From: Candidatus Devosia symbiotica
Lineage (GTDB): Bacteria > Pseudomonadota > Alphaproteobacteria > Rhizobiales > Devosiaceae
Reading direction: 5' to 3'
DNA: 57,059 bases
NCBI GenBank assembly: GCA_025050575.1
Contig: JALBVE010000004.1
Span: forward strand, 1-57,059
Within the stretch, counting starts at the first letter, position 1. Each line of letters begins with the position of its first letter. Positions 30,104 through 40,921 of the stretch are shown one piece after another. The notes under the pieces are model-generated. The model was not told where the DNA came from. It saw only the letters and a list, made by a program, of their open reading frames with translations, and ran no database searches. The position numbers and the translations under genes are program-made.

Positions 30104-30940
30104 CTACTTGCGCAACCCGGCCAACCAGCTGGTCTCGTTGATGACTGGGGCTAGTCCCTGCTTGCCAAGCAAGTCAAACGCTTGCTTATACCAGGTGCTG
30201 GACGGGTAGTTGTGACCGAGCACGGCGGCAGACGTTGTGGCCTCATTGGTCAGGCCCAGAATCAGATAAGCCTCGGTTAGGCGATAGAGAGCTTCTTCAA
30301 CGTGAGTGGACGTTTGCCAAGTCTCCACGACAACGCGGAAGCGATTGATGGCGGCAGTGGTCTGACCATTGCCCAGATAGTAGCGCCCAACCGACATTTC
30401 CTTGCCGGCCAGTTGATCATAGGCAACCAGCAATTTTTTCCTAGCATCCTTGGCGTAATCGGACTTTGGATAGTTCGAAATCAACAACTGATAGGTTTCA
30501 ATCGCGTCGGCTGAGAGCTGCTGGTCGCGGGTGATGTCTTTGATCTGGGCAAAGTACGAATTTGCCTTCAGATACATCACATAGGGCGCGCCTTTGCCAT
30601 TGGGATAGATCGCCAAAAAGCGGTCTGCAGCCAGAATCGCTTTATCAAGCTCGTTGGCGCGGTAATTGGCGAACACCTGCATCAGCTTGGATTTTTCGGT
30701 CAGCGGATCGCGCGGATGCTGCCGGTCTAACTGCTCCAGCGACTTGATCGCAGTCTGGAAATATTGCCGATCAATATCGTCCAGCGCTTTTTGATAGAGG
30801 GTCTTGGCCGGAATGATCGGCTCTTCCTTAAGCTTGCTGGGCCCGAACAGGGAGCAGCCAGCCAACACTGCGGCCACCAAGGTAATCATCAGAAACCGGG
30901 CGGCCCGGCCAATGAAACCACCAAAAACATCAACTGTCAC
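30104..30940 (-). CDS. bamD: Outer membrane assembly lipoprotein BamD
   Basis: A 278-residue component of the BAM complex that inserts beta-barrel proteins into the outer membrane. The lipobox VLAGC places the lipidated cysteine at residue 29. The mature protein is a series of tetratricopeptide repeats: LYQKALDDIDRQYFQTAIKS, a second around KAILAADRFLAIYP, a third at AIETYQLLISNYPKSDYAKD, and later repeats to the end. It follows lpxC in the same direction by about 100 bases, joining two envelope functions. The frame is uninterrupted. Confidence 0.95.
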   Translation of the reverse strand: MTVDVFGGFIGRAARFLMITLVAAVLAGCSLFGPSKLKEEPIIPAKTLYQKALDDIDRQYFQTAIKSLEQLDRQHPRDPLTEKSKLMQVFANYRANELDKAILAADRFLAIYPNGKGAPYVMYLKANSYFAQIKDITRDQQLSADAIETYQLLISNYPKSDYAKDARKKLLVAYDQLAGKEMSVGRYYLGNGQTTAAINRFRVVVETWQTSTHVEEALYRLTEAYLILGLTNEATTSAAVLGHNYPSSTWYKQAFDLLGKQGLAPVINETSWLAGLRK

Positions 30941-31036
30941 GAACTACCCCGTTTTTCATACGAAAACCGCACCGGATGCGGCGTATTGAGGAAATGGATC
31001 AAAACTGTCATGCCAAACGCTCGCGCCTGGCGAGCC

Positions 31037-31993
31037 CTAGCGTACAGGCCGCAGATACTGATTGATCGTCAACCCTTCTAGCTGCTCATCAAATGCCTGA
31101 AACTCGAGCGGCAGATCATCAGCGTCGACTATCTCATAATTGTCTTCTCTGGAAAAGAGACCGGTCAGCACATGCGCGTTCAACGCGTGACCGCCCTTGT
31201 AAGAGTGGAACCGGCCCCAGATCGGCAGCCCGCCCAACGACAGATCGCCAATCGCGTCCAGCAGCTTGTGCCGGACAAATTCGTCTTCGTAGCGCAGCCC
31301 GCCCGGATTGAGGACATGGTCCTCATGCACGGTGATCGAATTATCCAGGCTCGAACCCAACGCATAGCCGGCTTGACGCAGGATCTTGGCATCTCGGGCA
31401 AAGCCAAAGGTGCGAGCGCGCGAAACGTCGTCGTAATAGCGGCGCAGCGTCCAGTCGAAAATCATGCGCTGCCGACCGATGATCTTGCTGTCAAAGTCAA
31501 TCTCGAGATCGAACGAACGGCCATTATACGGCTCAAGTGCGGCAAAGGCGTCGTTGTTGCGCGCCGTTACGGCTCGCATGATCTTGAGGAACTTGCGCTG
31601 CGCTGGCTGGATCTCCAGCCCCACCCTGAGGATCGCTTCCGCGAATGGGCGCGCACTGCCGTCTAGAATCGGACATTCGCCGCCATCAATGGTAATCAGC
31701 GCGTTGTCGACACCCATTCCACTAAGGGCTGACGTCACATGTTCGATGGTGGCAACACTGATGCCGTCGCCCAAATCAAGCGTGGTGCACAAAGTGGTCC
31801 GGCTAACCCGCGAAAAGTGCACCTTGACTGGTGCCGTGACGGCGCCCTTTTCAAGGGTTCGGCAGATAAGATAACCGCTGTCGATCGGCGCTGAACTGAT
31901 CATCAGATTGACCGGTTGGCCGCTGTGGACGCCATAGCCGGAAAATTCGATCGCAGCCGCGAGCGTACGCTGACGCGTATTCAATTTTTGCAT
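31037..31993 (-). CDS. lpxC: UDP-3-O-acyl-N-acetylglucosamine deacetylase
   Basis: A 318-residue LpxC, the zinc enzyme that commits UDP-acyl-GlcNAc to lipid A. The start MQKLNTRQRTLAAAIEFSGY is typical; zinc ligands are in IEHVTSALSGMGVDN (histidine near 80) and HKLLDAIGDLSLGG (HxxxD near 239-243), with the catalytic histidine in FHSYKGGHALNA. Its presence shows the cell keeps a lipopolysaccharide outer membrane. ATG at 31993 fits the family; the longer reading to 32086 overlaps the ftsZ terminator. A weak stem GCTCGC-loop-GCGAGC lies at 31019-31035, after the stop region. Confidence 0.95.
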   Translation of the reverse strand: MQKLNTRQRTLAAAIEFSGYGVHSGQPVNLMISSAPIDSGYLICRTLEKGAVTAPVKVHFSRVSRTTLCTTLDLGDGISVATIEHVTSALSGMGVDNALITIDGGECPILDGSARPFAEAILRVGLEIQPAQRKFLKIMRAVTARNNDAFAALEPYNGRSFDLEIDFDSKIIGRQRMIFDWTLRRYYDDVSRARTFGFARDAKILRQAGYALGSSLDNSITVHEDHVLNPGGLRYEDEFVRHKLLDAIGDLSLGGLPIWGRFHSYKGGHALNAHVLTGLFSREDNYEIVDADDLPLEFQAFDEQLEGLTINQYLRPVR

Positions 31994-32043
31994 ACTCGAA
32001 ATACTCCAACCCCAAGCTAGTTCGCCCAAAGTCAGTACTAACC

Positions 32044-32074
32044 AAAAAAAACTCGGTGCGAAAGCCGCACCGAG
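32044..32074 (-). terminator. Strong terminator after ftsZ
   Basis: Leftward, a perfect 9-bp stem (CTCGGTGCG with CGCACCGAG, 5-base loop) is followed by eight Ts. It ends the division operon and separates ftsZ from lpxC. Confidence 0.92.
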
Positions 32075-32102
32075 CAATGTTTCCATATCTGACCAGTCTC
32101 AA

Positions 32103-33776
32103 CTAACCCTGCTTGCGCAGGAAGGCTGGAATTTCGAGACTTTCTTTCTGCGGCGCTACCGAAGGCTGGCGGCCATGGCCATCAAGACCGCCCTGAGCAC
32201 TCTCGGCCCGCGCGGCGACCCGCGAAGCCCTTGGCCCGCCTGCTTCTATCGCACTGCGCGCAGCATTGTCATCGGCCGCAAACTGCGGCGCTTCATGCTT
32301 CTCAAGCGCATGAAACTGCCCCAGATTCAGGCCGACATTGGAAGCCAGACGCTTGAACAGAGCCCGCGCATTGCGTGGCTCGGCATCAGCACGTTCGTCG
32401 GTCTCCTGTGTCCGGCGCGCAACAACTGGTAGCTCCTCGGTCCGCGGCATGCGGCGCTGCCCTTCAGGCCGTACTGCATGTGACGGCACATAGGCGCTCG
32501 GCATAGGTGAGTCATCAGCCATTGTCGGCTCATCGTCTTCCTGCGGCGCCAGCGTCGCAGCAGGGATATATGGCTCGACCATGACGCCATCGTCTTCCTG
32601 GACTAAAGTACTTGGCTTGATGGCCTCAGACGCGAAGGCTTCGGCAACGGCCGTTTCGACCTGATGCTCGATCTGCTCGGGCATTACCGATGGCGCGGCA
32701 ATGCCAGCGCGCTCATTGGTGGCCCGACTAGGCTCGACGGGAACATGACGGCGCACCTCAAGTGGCGTCCGCGAGGCATGCGGCTTGGCCGGCTCAAGCG
32801 CCTGCACCATCGTCGCATCGGTACCGGTCGCCACAACCGACACGCGCAGAGTGCCCGTCAGGCTGGGATCATAGGTTGCGCCCAGAATGATATTGCAATC
32901 CACATCCACTTCTTCGCGAATGCGGCTGGCGGCTTCATCGACTTCATACAGGGTCAGATCCGGGCCACCGGTGATCGAGATCAGCAGGCCGCGTGCGCCA
33001 TGCATCGACACGTCATCGAGCAGAGGATTGGCAATGGCAGCCTCAGCAGCGTGCCGGGCGCGATCTTCGCCTGAAGCTTCGCCGGTTCCCATCATCGCCT
33101 TGCCCATGCCGCGCATCACGGCACGCACGTCGGCGAAATCGAGATTGATCAGGCCTTCCTTGACCATCAGATCAGTGATGCAGGCTACGCCGGAGAACAG
33201 CACCTGATCGGCCATCGCAAAAGCGTCGGCGAAAGTGGTCTTTTCATTAGCCACCCGGAACAGGTTCTGGTTCGGAATGACGATCAGCGTGTCGACATGG
33301 CGGTGCAATTCATCGATGCCATCTTCGGCCAGACGGGCACGACGATTGCCTTCAAAATTGAATGGCTTGGTCACAACACCAACGGTCAGAATGCCCTGCT
33401 CGCGCGCCGCCCGCGCCACCACGGGCGCCGCGCCCGTACCGGTGCCGCCACCCATGCCCGCAGTGATAAACACCATGTGCGAGCCCGACAGATGATCGTT
33501 GATTTCGTCCCAGCTCTCTTCTGCTGCGGCGCGACCCACTTCGGGGTGCGATCCGGCGCCAAGACCTTCGGTGACGCCAACGCCCAACTGGATGATGCGC
33601 TGCGCCTTGGACAAAGCTAGAGCCTGTGCATCGGTATTGGCAACAACGAAGTCCACGCCGTCAAGACCGGATTCAATCATGTTGTTGACGGCGTTACCAC
33701 CTGCGCCACCACATCCGAAAACGATGATGCGGGGCTTCAACTCCTGGATATCCGGGATGGTGAGATTGATGGTCAT
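32103..33776 (-). CDS. ftsZ: Cell division protein FtsZ
   Basis: The tubulin-like GTPase that forms the division ring. Start [20 protein letters not shown] is the standard rhizobial FtsZ opening, with GAGG just upstream of 33776. GTP-binding features follow: [24 protein letters not shown], and the tubulin signature [12 protein letters not shown] near residues 105-116. The core ends near residue 320. A long variable linker, rich in P, E, A and R, reaches to about 540 as in other Hyphomicrobiales, and the C-terminal conserved peptide [10 protein letters not shown] binds FtsA. The total of 557 residues is normal for this group. It is intact and ends with a strong terminator. Confidence 0.97.
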   Translation of the reverse strand: MTINLTIPDIQELKPRIIVFGCGGAGGNAVNNMIESGLDGVDFVVANTDAQALALSKAQRIIQLGVGVTEGLGAGSHPEVGRAAAEESWDEINDHLSGSHMVFITAGMGGGTGTGAAPVVARAAREQGILTVGVVTKPFNFEGNRRARLAEDGIDELHRHVDTLIVIPNQNLFRVANEKTTFADAFAMADQVLFSGVACITDLMVKEGLINLDFADVRAVMRGMGKAMMGTGEASGEDRARHAAEAAIANPLLDDVSMHGARGLLISITGGPDLTLYEVDEAASRIREEVDVDCNIILGATYDPSLTGTLRVSVVATGTDATMVQALEPAKPHASRTPLEVRRHVPVEPSRATNERAGIAAPSVMPEQIEHQVETAVAEAFASEAIKPSTLVQEDDGVMVEPYIPAATLAPQEDDEPTMADDSPMPSAYVPSHAVRPEGQRRMPRTEELPVVARRTQETDERADAEPRNARALFKRLASNVGLNLGQFHALEKHEAPQFAADDNAARSAIEAGGPRASRVAARAESAQGGLDGHGRQPSVAPQKESLEIPAFLRKQG

Positions 33777-34060
33777 GAAAGGCCTCATAATGGCAGTGTC
33801 GGTAAAGATTTACCCTACCAAACGTTAACCAGCTCCTAAAAATTGTCTCACTAGTGTTAACGTGATCGCAAAATGCGACTCCAATCGGTTACCGATTGGC
33901 GAGCCGTTAACCAAACCCTGGTCGGCGCCAGTCAAGGCGATGTCGAAGCGGGAGGCGGTTCACTCGTCGTGAATGTGGCTAATACCCGGCATCGAGCCGG
34001 GACGAACCTGGAGACGCTATCACGACCAAACTCATGCCGTGCCTGTGGTTTGACGACCGC

Positions 34061-34396
34061 ATCGACGTAGCGCCGGCGCGAATGCCGATCTCGGGTTTTG
34101 GCGCATGGCGCCGCGACTTCCTGGTAGTGATGATTAACCCCAAGGCCGCCCTGATGTGGTCGGCTATCGCGACATTCCGGTTCGGTACCAGACTGGGCAA
34201 TATCCAGATGCTGGCGTTTGGCCCGGTGGTCACCATATTTAGCACTGATCATTTATGGCAGTTACGGACTGGTATTCTCAACCAACACTGCCACCCGCGC
34301 CTATGCGCGCTTCTGGCGCGTCAGCGAAGCTGATATTTGGCGTCGCTTTTGGCGCGTTCGGGGATGACGCTGCTTGTTTTGGCCGTGCGCCGATAG
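34061..34396 (+). pseudogene. LysE/RhtB-family exporter remnant (C-terminal half)
   Basis: The pieces PISGFGAWRRDFLVVMINPK, AALMWSAIATFRFG, AFGPVVTI, YGLVFST, ATRAYARFWRV, FGVAFGAFG and TLLVLAVRR with TAG at 34394 form the second half of a LysE-type amino-acid exporter. The NPKAALMW motif is the family hallmark. The N-terminal half is absent; only unassignable sequence fills 33777-34060. At least three frame changes occur. It lies between ftsZ and ftsA but on the opposite strand, so it splits the usually adjacent ftsA-ftsZ pair. Confidence 0.75.
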
Positions 34397-34399
34397 GCC

Positions 34400-35713
34400 C
34401 TAAAAGCTCGACCGCAGCCAGTTCCCAACCCGGTGAAAATAGCCGTCAGTACCTGTCAACTTGCGGCTGCCGCGCGGCTCGGCATATTCCTTGGCGCAGA
34501 CCTGCGGGTAGATCAGCATGCCCGCCGCCGTGGCAAAGGCGGCACCCTTGGCCATTTCGGGCAGGCCGGCAATGCCCATCGGCCGCCCCATGCGCACATT
34601 ACGCGCCAGCGTGCGGCGCGCCACTTCAGTCAGGCCCGTCATTTCGCTAGCGCCGCCTGTCAGCACGAAGCGCCGACCACATATATCCATCATCCTGGTT
34701 GCCTGCATCCGGTCGCGAATGGCGGTGAGAATTTCCTCAATTCGCGGCCGCATGATGCGGGTCAGCACGGAACGAGCAACCTGGCCGGGCGCCTCGTCAT
34801 GGCTGGCGCCCACCGGCTGGATCGCGATCAGATCGCGCTCGTCGGCCTGCCCGGGCAGCACCGAACCGAACAAGGTCTTGAGCCGCTCGGCATCCACGAC
34901 GCTGACCGAGAGCTGGCGGGCAATATCGAGCGTCAGATGATGGCCGCCAATGGCGATGGCGTCGGCATAGACCAGATGGCCCTCATTGAAGACTGAAACC
35001 GTAGTGGTGGCGCCGCCAAAATCGATGCAGGCTACGCCCAGCTTGGCTTCGTCATCTACCAATGTGGCCAGGCCCGAGGCATAGGGTGTCGCGATCAGTG
35101 CCTCGATCTGCAAATGGCAACGGTGCAGCACCAGTTCGAGATTGCGCATGGCCAGGGTTTCCGAGCTGACCACCGCGACATCGACGCCCAGCTTGTCGCC
35201 CACCATTCCCTTGGGATCACGAATGCCCTTCTGGCCGTCAATCGCGTAACCGATCGGTAACGCGTGTATGATCGAGCGTTCCGGCCGCACCGAGCGCTCA
35301 TTGACCGCCCGCAGCACGCGACGGATATCGGCCTTTTCGACCTCCTGCCCGTCCAGCGATACGGCGGCAGAAAACGTCTCTGAGCCCAGCCGTCCGGCCG
35401 TGACATTGACAATCACGGTCTCCAGCGTCAGCCCAGCCGAGCGTTCGGCCATGCCCACGACCGAGCGAATGGTCTGCTCGGCCTTTTCGATATCGGTAAC
35501 CACGCCGCTTTTGACACCGGCCGATGGGCCATAGCCAAAGCCGATCACCTGAGCCTGGTGCGAGCGACCCTTGAGCGCCTTGCCCTCGGGGCACGGGGTC
35601 AACCGCGCAATCGCACAGCACACTTTGGTCGAACCAATGTCGAGCACGGCCACCAGCGTCGTTTTGCCGGGTTGCACGGGGCGCAGCCGGGAGGTCATGG
35701 CATCGGTCATCAT
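34400..35713 (-). CDS. ftsA: Cell division protein FtsA
   Basis: A 437-residue actin-like ATPase that anchors FtsZ filaments to the membrane. Phosphate-1 motif VLDIGSTKVCCAIA lies near residues 24-37, the 1C domain follows (VIVNVTAGRLGSE...), phosphate-2 at GVACIDFGGATTTVSVF, and the adenosine motif at RFVLTGGASEMTGL. The C-terminus has the amphipathic tail HRVGNWLRSSF for membrane binding. ATG at 35713 overlaps the ftsQ stop. Between ftsA and ftsZ lie about 620 bases carrying the LysE remnant. Confidence 0.96.
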   Translation of the reverse strand: MMTDAMTSRLRPVQPGKTTLVAVLDIGSTKVCCAIARLTPCPEGKALKGRSHQAQVIGFGYGPSAGVKSGVVTDIEKAEQTIRSVVGMAERSAGLTLETVIVNVTAGRLGSETFSAAVSLDGQEVEKADIRRVLRAVNERSVRPERSIIHALPIGYAIDGQKGIRDPKGMVGDKLGVDVAVVSSETLAMRNLELVLHRCHLQIEALIATPYASGLATLVDDEAKLGVACIDFGGATTTVSVFNEGHLVYADAIAIGGHHLTLDIARQLSVSVVDAERLKTLFGSVLPGQADERDLIAIQPVGASHDEAPGQVARSVLTRIMRPRIEEILTAIRDRMQATRMMDICGRRFVLTGGASEMTGLTEVARRTLARNVRMGRPMGIAGLPEMAKGAAFATAAGMLIYPQVCAKEYAEPRGSRKLTGTDGYFHRVGNWLRSSF

Positions 35714-36588
35714 TTGTCGTCGGCTTCTTCGGGTTTGGCGGAACGTACCGCGACGAGTCCGGCGACCCGCAGATCGATAATGGTGATGTCTCGGTCCAGG
35801 AGTTGATAATCGGCCTGATAGCCGACCAGATGGCGCAAGGCGCTGGCCACGCCCAATTCGGGCAATTGCACGCGCAGCCCGGTGTCATAAATGATGTCCC
35901 AGCGCCGATCGGCGATGCGCGACAGCGCCACCAGACCGTCCTTAAGCGTGGGATGCTGGTCAAGCGCGCGGATCATCACCGGGGCATCGTCATTAGCGCC
36001 ATCGCCAATCACCAGCGGCAGATCGCCATAGGCACCATGGTCTTCGCCGATCTGTTCGCCGGCCCCATCGATCACAAAGGTAATACCATCAACGCGCCAA
36101 CGGGCGACAGGCTGTTTTTCGGTGACCGAAATCAGCACATCGCCGGGAAAGTTCTTGCGGACGCTGACCGAGGCAATCGCGGGCAAGGCCGCAATGCGCT
36201 GGCGGGCCGCCTCGACATCAAAGCTGACGGTAGAGGTATGGGGTTCAACGCCAAGGGCATCAAAGATCGCTTGTTCGCTGGTCAGCACCTGGCCGGTAAT
36301 CGAGATCTCGCCAATCGCCAGTCCGGCATTTGCAAAGCCGCCCTGGGCAACGCCGGCCAGCGTCACGGCACCCTGTTCAATGGGCTGGCGTAATTCATAT
36401 AGCGTGGCGGCCCCGGCCAGCAGCGCGGCAACGGCTAGCCCACGCCTTATCAAGATGCCGTGCAACACCCAAGTGCGGCCAATATTGTTGGCTAGTTTTC
36501 TGTGGGAGGAGCGGAAAGACACAGGCAGGGCATGGGGATTAACTATCCGCGCGCCAACAAGAAAGATCTCACTCTTTACCTGTTGCAA
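35710..36588 (-). CDS. ftsQ: Cell division protein FtsQ
   Basis: A 292-residue bitopic divisome protein. A cytoplasmic N-terminus is followed by a membrane helix at about residues 47-68 ([19 protein letters not shown]), the POTRA domain from about 90 ([39 protein letters not shown]) and the beta domain to residue 275. FtsQ links FtsB and FtsL to the rest of the divisome. The start at 36588 overlaps the 3' end of ddl by 13 bases, consistent with coupling in this operon. The frame is complete. Confidence 0.93.
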   Translation of the reverse strand: MQQVKSEIFLVGARIVNPHALPVSFRSSHRKLANNIGRTWVLHGILIRRGLAVAALLAGAATLYELRQPIEQGAVTLAGVAQGGFANAGLAIGEISITGQVLTSEQAIFDALGVEPHTSTVSFDVEAARQRIAALPAIASVSVRKNFPGDVLISVTEKQPVARWRVDGITFVIDGAGEQIGEDHGAYGDLPLVIGDGANDDAPVMIRALDQHPTLKDGLVALSRIADRRWDIIYDTGLRVQLPELGVASALRHLVGYQADYQLLDRDITIIDLRVAGLVAVRSAKPEEADDK

Positions 36589-37496
36589 CTCGCATCCTCC
36601 ACCATCCAGGCGACCAGTTCTTCAAAGGAGTGTCCGGCGTGCAACGCCTGCTCGGGCACCAGCGAGGTTTCGGTCATGCCAGGCTGGGTATTAATTTCCA
36701 GACAGACCAGTTCGCCATCTTCGCCCGCCGCGTCATTGTAGCGAAAGTCACAGCGCGTCACGCCGCGGCAGCCGATTGCCGCATGAGCGGCAAGGCTTAG
36801 CTTTTGCACTTTGTCGTAAATTTTCGGTTTTAGCTGCGCCGGAATAATGTGTGTTGAGCCGCCCTTAGCGTATTTGGCCTCATAATTGTAGAAACCCTGC
36901 TCAATGATGATCTCGGTCACCCCAAGCGCCACATCGCCCATTACTGAACAGGTCAGTTCGCGCCCCGGAATATAGCGCTCGACCATCAGTTTTTCGCCCA
37001 AATTCCAGTCCTCTCGCAGGATTTCCTGCGGCGGATGATTGCTCTCGGCCTTGACGATAAACACGCCAAAGCTTGAGCCGTCGGCGATCGGCTTGATCAC
37101 ATAGGGTGGCGCCATGACATGCTCTCGCCCGGCCTCACCCCGAGACACGATGACGTGATCGGTAACCGGCACGCCCGCCGCCTTCATCACGATCTTAGCC
37201 TGGTGCTTGTCCATGGCCAACGCCGAAGCCAGCACGCCCGAATGTGTATAGGGAATACTCAGCAGTTCGAGCACGCCCTGCATCATGCCGCTTTCACCGA
37301 ACGGGCCATGCAGCGCGTTGAACACCACGTCGAGTTTGAGCGCGGTGAGCACATTGGCAATATCGCGCCCTACATCAACCTCAGTGATCTGATAACCCGC
37401 CCGCCGCAGAGCAGCCGCACATTCCGCGCCCGATTTCAGCGATATTGGACGCTCATTGGACCAGCCGCCCATCAGGACGGCGACGTGCTTTCTCAT
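36576..37496 (-). CDS. ddl: D-alanine--D-alanine ligase
   Basis: A 306-residue ATP-grasp enzyme that makes the D-Ala-D-Ala end of the peptidoglycan peptide. Recognisable segments are [19 protein letters not shown] at the N-terminus, [16 protein letters not shown] near residues 62-77, TPYTHSG-like [20 protein letters not shown]-grasp [12 protein letters not shown], and the metal site [13 protein letters not shown]. The ATG at 37496 overlaps the stop of the dead murB (ATGA). The gene itself is open over its full length. Confidence 0.95.
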   Translation of the reverse strand: MRKHVAVLMGGWSNERPISLKSGAECAAALRRAGYQITEVDVGRDIANVLTALKLDVVFNALHGPFGESGMMQGVLELLSIPYTHSGVLASALAMDKHQAKIVMKAAGVPVTDHVIVSRGEAGREHVMAPPYVIKPIADGSSFGVFIVKAESNHPPQEILREDWNLGEKLMVERYIPGRELTCSVMGDVALGVTEIIIEQGFYNYEAKYAKGGSTHIIPAQLKPKIYDKVQKLSLAAHAAIGCRGVTRCDFRYNDAAGEDGELVCLEINTQPGMTETSLVPEQALHAGHSFEELVAWMVEDASCNR

Positions 37497-38400
37497 GGGT
37501 GTGTCCGATCCTTGGGTTTGTGTTGGGTGAGGGACAGGATGACTTCCGAATCAAACACTAGACTGCTTCCACCCCCCGTAAATACATCGCTGTCGAGGAA
37601 CTCGCGGACTTCCTTTCCCGGCTCGAAATGGCCCATGCGGCGGATTTCCCAAGTCAACGCGATGCCCGAATTAGCCCACACCTTATTGCGCACCGCCTCA
37701 TCCAGCGTCTCGATGTCGTTGGCACTAGCATTGTCGGTATTGAGCAGGAAATTGGTGTGCAATTCGCTCATCTGCGCACCGCCGACACGCAAACCCCTAC
37801 CCCCCGGCAGCGTCCACCAGCTTCCAACTCGAATGACCCTCGAGGCTCTTGAAAGTCGAGTCACCAGTCTTGGATTTGGTCGGCTGGCTGGCTTCGCGTT
37901 TTTCGGTGATTTCGCGCATCCGGTTTAATATCTCGTCGCGGTCGCCGGCAAAGCCCTGATACACCGCCGAGACAAATACTGCGCCGCGCAGCCCGTTCGA
38001 CTTGTGATAGTGGTAGTCCATCTCGGCGTTATTCAGTGTGATGATCTCGCTCTGCCGCATTACCGCGCGCAGCTCGACCATGCGGTCACGTGTCTCGGTG
38101 CCATAGCACCCTGCGTTCATGTAAAGCGCGCCGCCAATGCCGCGATAAAAGATCAGTCCGTCAATCCCGGCTTCTGCTGCGGCGGCCGCTACCTTAATGT
38201 TCGACAATAAGCGGATATCGGTTAGCAGGTTCTTAAGGGAAGAACGCCAGATCGGCCTTATCGGGCGAGCTGAAGAACAATTGCGCCGGGCCACCAACAC
38301 GGAACCAGGTAATTTCGCTGAGCGGATGATTGGCGACCAGCCGGCCCTGGATTTTGGCAGTCCAGGGTTGGAGTTGCAGTATCAGGTCGGAAAAGGTCAC
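37493..38400 (-). pseudogene. murB: UDP-N-acetylenolpyruvoylglucosamine reductase, deleted and frameshifted
   Basis: GTG at 38400 overlaps the murC stop and opens LPWT...NHPLSEITWFRVGGPAQL, but a frameshift near 38240 gives a stop. In the next frame KNLLTDIRLL is joined straight to NIKVAAAAAEAGIDGL, so about 40 residues are missing, including the FAD-pyrophosphate loop GVGSNLLVRDGG of MurB. A further four or so residues are lost from FYRGIPG.IGGA (now FYRGIGGALYMNAG). Another frame change near 37830 leads into [17 protein letters not shown], and the end overlaps the ddl start. The catalytic serine region reads DSTFKSLEG instead of GSTFKNPEG. MurB reduces the enolpyruvyl ether to UDP-MurNAc; this copy cannot work. 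Confidence 0.9.
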
Positions 38401-39815
38401 TTGACCTCCTCGCCCAGCAGCACGGCGAGTTCACCCGGCAAGGCTGCTGCCCATTGGTTGATATTGCCCGCGCCCAGGCAGACAACATAATCGCCTTCTG
38501 CAGCACGGCTGGCCAGCAAGGGGGCTAGCGCCTCGGGCCGGTCAATTACCCACGCATTGCGATGTCCACGCGCCAGGATCCGAGCCACCAATTCCTCATG
38601 GGTCACCCCATCAATAGGCTGCTCGCCTGCCGCATAGACTGGCGCGACAATAACCATATCGGCATCGTTGAAACAGGCCGAAAACTCATCGAACAAATCG
38701 CGCAGACGCGTATAGCGATGCGGCTGCACTACGGCGATCACATCGCGCTTGGTGGACTGCCGCGCCGCCTTGAGCGCGGCAGTGATTTCCACCGGGTGAT
38801 GGCCGTAATCATCAATAATTGTAATGCCGCCGACTACGCCAGCTCGGGTAAAGCGGCGCTTGACCCCGGTAAAGCCCTTGAGCCCCTTACGGATGGCCTC
38901 GGCCGGCAAATGCAACTGATCAGCCACAGCAATGGCCGCCGTTGCATTGAGCGCATTGTGCACGCCCGGCATCGGCAGTTCGAGCCCGTCAATGCGCAAT
39001 TGCGTCATGCGAATGCGGTCGCGGATTTCCACAGCGAAATGGCTGACGCCATCAATGGTCTCCAGATCGACCAGCCGCACATCAGCCTGCGGGTTCTGGC
39101 CATAAGTGATGACCCGACGATCCTTAATTTCGCCCACTAGCGCCTGCACTTCAGGATGGTCCAAGCACATCACGGCGAAGCCATAGAACGGCACATTCTC
39201 CACGAACTGGTGGAACGCCTTCCGCACACCTTCAAAGCTGCCATAGTGGTCGAGATGTTCGGGGTCAATATTGGTCACCACCGCCACATCGGCCGGCAGT
39301 TTAACAAAGGTACCGTCGCTCTCGTCGGCTTCCACCACCATCCATTCGCCGCCACCGAGCCAGGCATTAGTGCCATAGGCATTGATGATGCCACCATTAA
39401 TCACGGTTGGATCAAGATTGCCGGCGTCCAGCAGCGTCGCCACCAGCGTGGTAGTTGTCGTTTTGCCATGCGTGCCGCCAATGGCGATGGCGGTCTTGAA
39501 GCGCATGATTTCGGCGAGCATTTCGGCCCGGCGCACGATCGGCAATTGGCGAGCGCGGGCGGCGACCAGTTCGGGATTGTCGCGCTTGATGGCCGATGAG
39601 ACCACGACCACTTCGGCCGCCCCGAGATTATCGCCGCTTTGGCCGATTGCCACCTTGATGCCCATGTCACACAGGCGCTGCACATTCGGGTTAGCCGCCG
39701 CGTCCGAGCCCTGCACGGTATAGCCCTGATTGTGCAGGATCTCGGCAATGCCACTCATGCCGATGCCACCGATACCGATGAAATGGACGGGGCCGATATT
39801 GCGGGGCATTTTCAT
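38397..39815 (-). CDS. murC: UDP-N-acetylmuramate--L-alanine ligase
   Basis: A 472-residue Mur ligase adding L-Ala to UDP-MurNAc. N-terminal [18 protein letters not shown] binds the nucleotide sugar; the ATP loop [11 protein letters not shown] lies near residues 113-123; the central-domain motif EADESDGTF and the terminal-domain motif [11 protein letters not shown] follow, with [16 protein letters not shown] near the end. It is intact. Its product needs UDP-MurNAc from MurB, which is broken in the next gene, so the retention of murC argues for another source of that substrate or very recent murB loss. Confidence 0.96.
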   Translation of the reverse strand: MKMPRNIGPVHFIGIGGIGMSGIAEILHNQGYTVQGSDAAANPNVQRLCDMGIKVAIGQSGDNLGAAEVVVVSSAIKRDNPELVAARARQLPIVRRAEMLAEIMRFKTAIAIGGTHGKTTTTTLVATLLDAGNLDPTVINGGIINAYGTNAWLGGGEWMVVEADESDGTFVKLPADVAVVTNIDPEHLDHYGSFEGVRKAFHQFVENVPFYGFAVMCLDHPEVQALVGEIKDRRVITYGQNPQADVRLVDLETIDGVSHFAVEIRDRIRMTQLRIDGLELPMPGVHNALNATAAIAVADQLHLPAEAIRKGLKGFTGVKRRFTRAGVVGGITIIDDYGHHPVEITAALKAARQSTKRDVIAVVQPHRYTRLRDLFDEFSACFNDADMVIVAPVYAAGEQPIDGVTHEELVARILARGHRNAWVIDRPEALAPLLASRAAEGDYVVCLGAGNINQWAAALPGELAVLLGEEVK

Positions 39816-40921
39816 CGTGCGTCTTCCAATATGTTCTTGCCAGAGAGCATTTCGGCAAGGTCCGCCAGCTTCTCGACAGCACGCGGCTGGCCCAGGGATC
39901 GGGCAGCGGTCGCGGCTTTGGTGAGCATTGCGGGGTCCGACAATAGATCCGTGAGGCGAGTGCCAAGCGATTGCGGCGACAGCGTGGCCTGCTCGGCTAT
40001 CCAGGCGCCGCCAGCATCAGCCATCATCTTGGCATTGTTCTTCTGATCGGCATCAATCGCGCCGGGCAGCGGCACCAACATGGCCGGTCGCCCCAGTACG
40101 CTCAGTTCGGCAATCGTCGAGGCGCCTGAACGCGCGATCACCAGATGCGCCTGCGCCATGCGCTCGGGCAGATCAGAAAAGAATGCAGCCAGCTCTACAT
40201 TGATCCTAGCCTTGCGATAGACATCAGCCACGCGATCGAGGTCCTCTGCACGGCATTGCTGCATGATCTGCAGCCGATGCCGCAACTTCTCGGGTAGATC
40301 GGCCAGCGCCGCTGGCACGATATCGGAAATCGCCTTGGCGCCTTGGCTGCCGCCAAACACCACGATGCAGATAGGCCCATCCGCACCCAACACCGGGTAT
40401 GCCGTGCCGGCCGCCAAGCGCACCCGGTCGCGCACCGGATTGCCGGTCAGAACCCGTTCCAACGACCGCTCATCAGCGAATTTGGTGCGCGAAAAGCTCA
40501 CGGCCAGCATATCGGCAAACCGTGCCAGCGCCCGGTTGGCACGCCCCATGACAGTGTTTTGTTCGTGCAGAATGCCCGGGATGCCCAGCAGGCTGGCCGC
40601 CACAAATGGCGGAAAGGTCGGATAGCCGCCAAAGCCGACCACACAGTTGGGCTTGCTCTTGCCCAGCATGCGAAACGCCACTACAATGCCGCGCAGAATG
40701 GTCAGTCCGCCCGTGACAAATTTGATTGGATTGCGCAAGGAGGGCGTTGCCGAGGGGATAATATGGACAGCGTTGGCCGGGAAGTCCCCGCCATAGCCGT
40801 CGATCCGATGGTCGGTCATCAGTTCCACCTCGTGGCCCCGACGCGCCAATTCCTGCGCCAGTGCCATAGCGGGAAACAGGTGCCCGCCGGTGCCGCCAGC
40901 AATCAGCATGAATTTGGTCAT
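39812..40921 (-). CDS. murG: UDP-GlcNAc transferase making lipid II
   Basis: A 369-residue glycosyltransferase (GT28) adding GlcNAc to lipid I at the inner face of the membrane. The G-loop [17 protein letters not shown] is at the N-terminus, a second glycine loop at [11 protein letters not shown] near residue 95, the donor site [16 protein letters not shown] near 190, and the acceptor-binding [19 protein letters not shown] followed by [10 protein letters not shown], with the conserved Q of the donor pocket. The start overlaps the ftsW stop by four bases and its stop overlaps the murC start. Intact. Confidence 0.96.
   Translation of the reverse strand: MTKFMLIAGGTGGHLFPAMALAQELARRGHEVELMTDHRIDGYGGDFPANAVHIIPSATPSLRNPIKFVTGGLTILRGIVVAFRMLGKSKPNCVVGFGGYPTFPPFVAASLLGIPGILHEQNTVMGRANRALARFADMLAVSFSRTKFADERSLERVLTGNPVRDRVRLAAGTAYPVLGADGPICIVVFGGSQGAKAISDIVPAALADLPEKLRHRLQIMQQCRAEDLDRVADVYRKARINVELAAFFSDLPERMAQAHLVIARSGASTIAELSVLGRPAMLVPLPGAIDADQKNNAKMMADAGGAWIAEQATLSPQSLGTRLTDLLSDPAMLTKAATAARSLGQPRAVEKLADLAEMLSGKNILEDAR

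Noticed and set aside
31019-31036. Terminator after lpxC
   Set aside because: Only a 6-bp stem with a weak T stretch; not enough to call.
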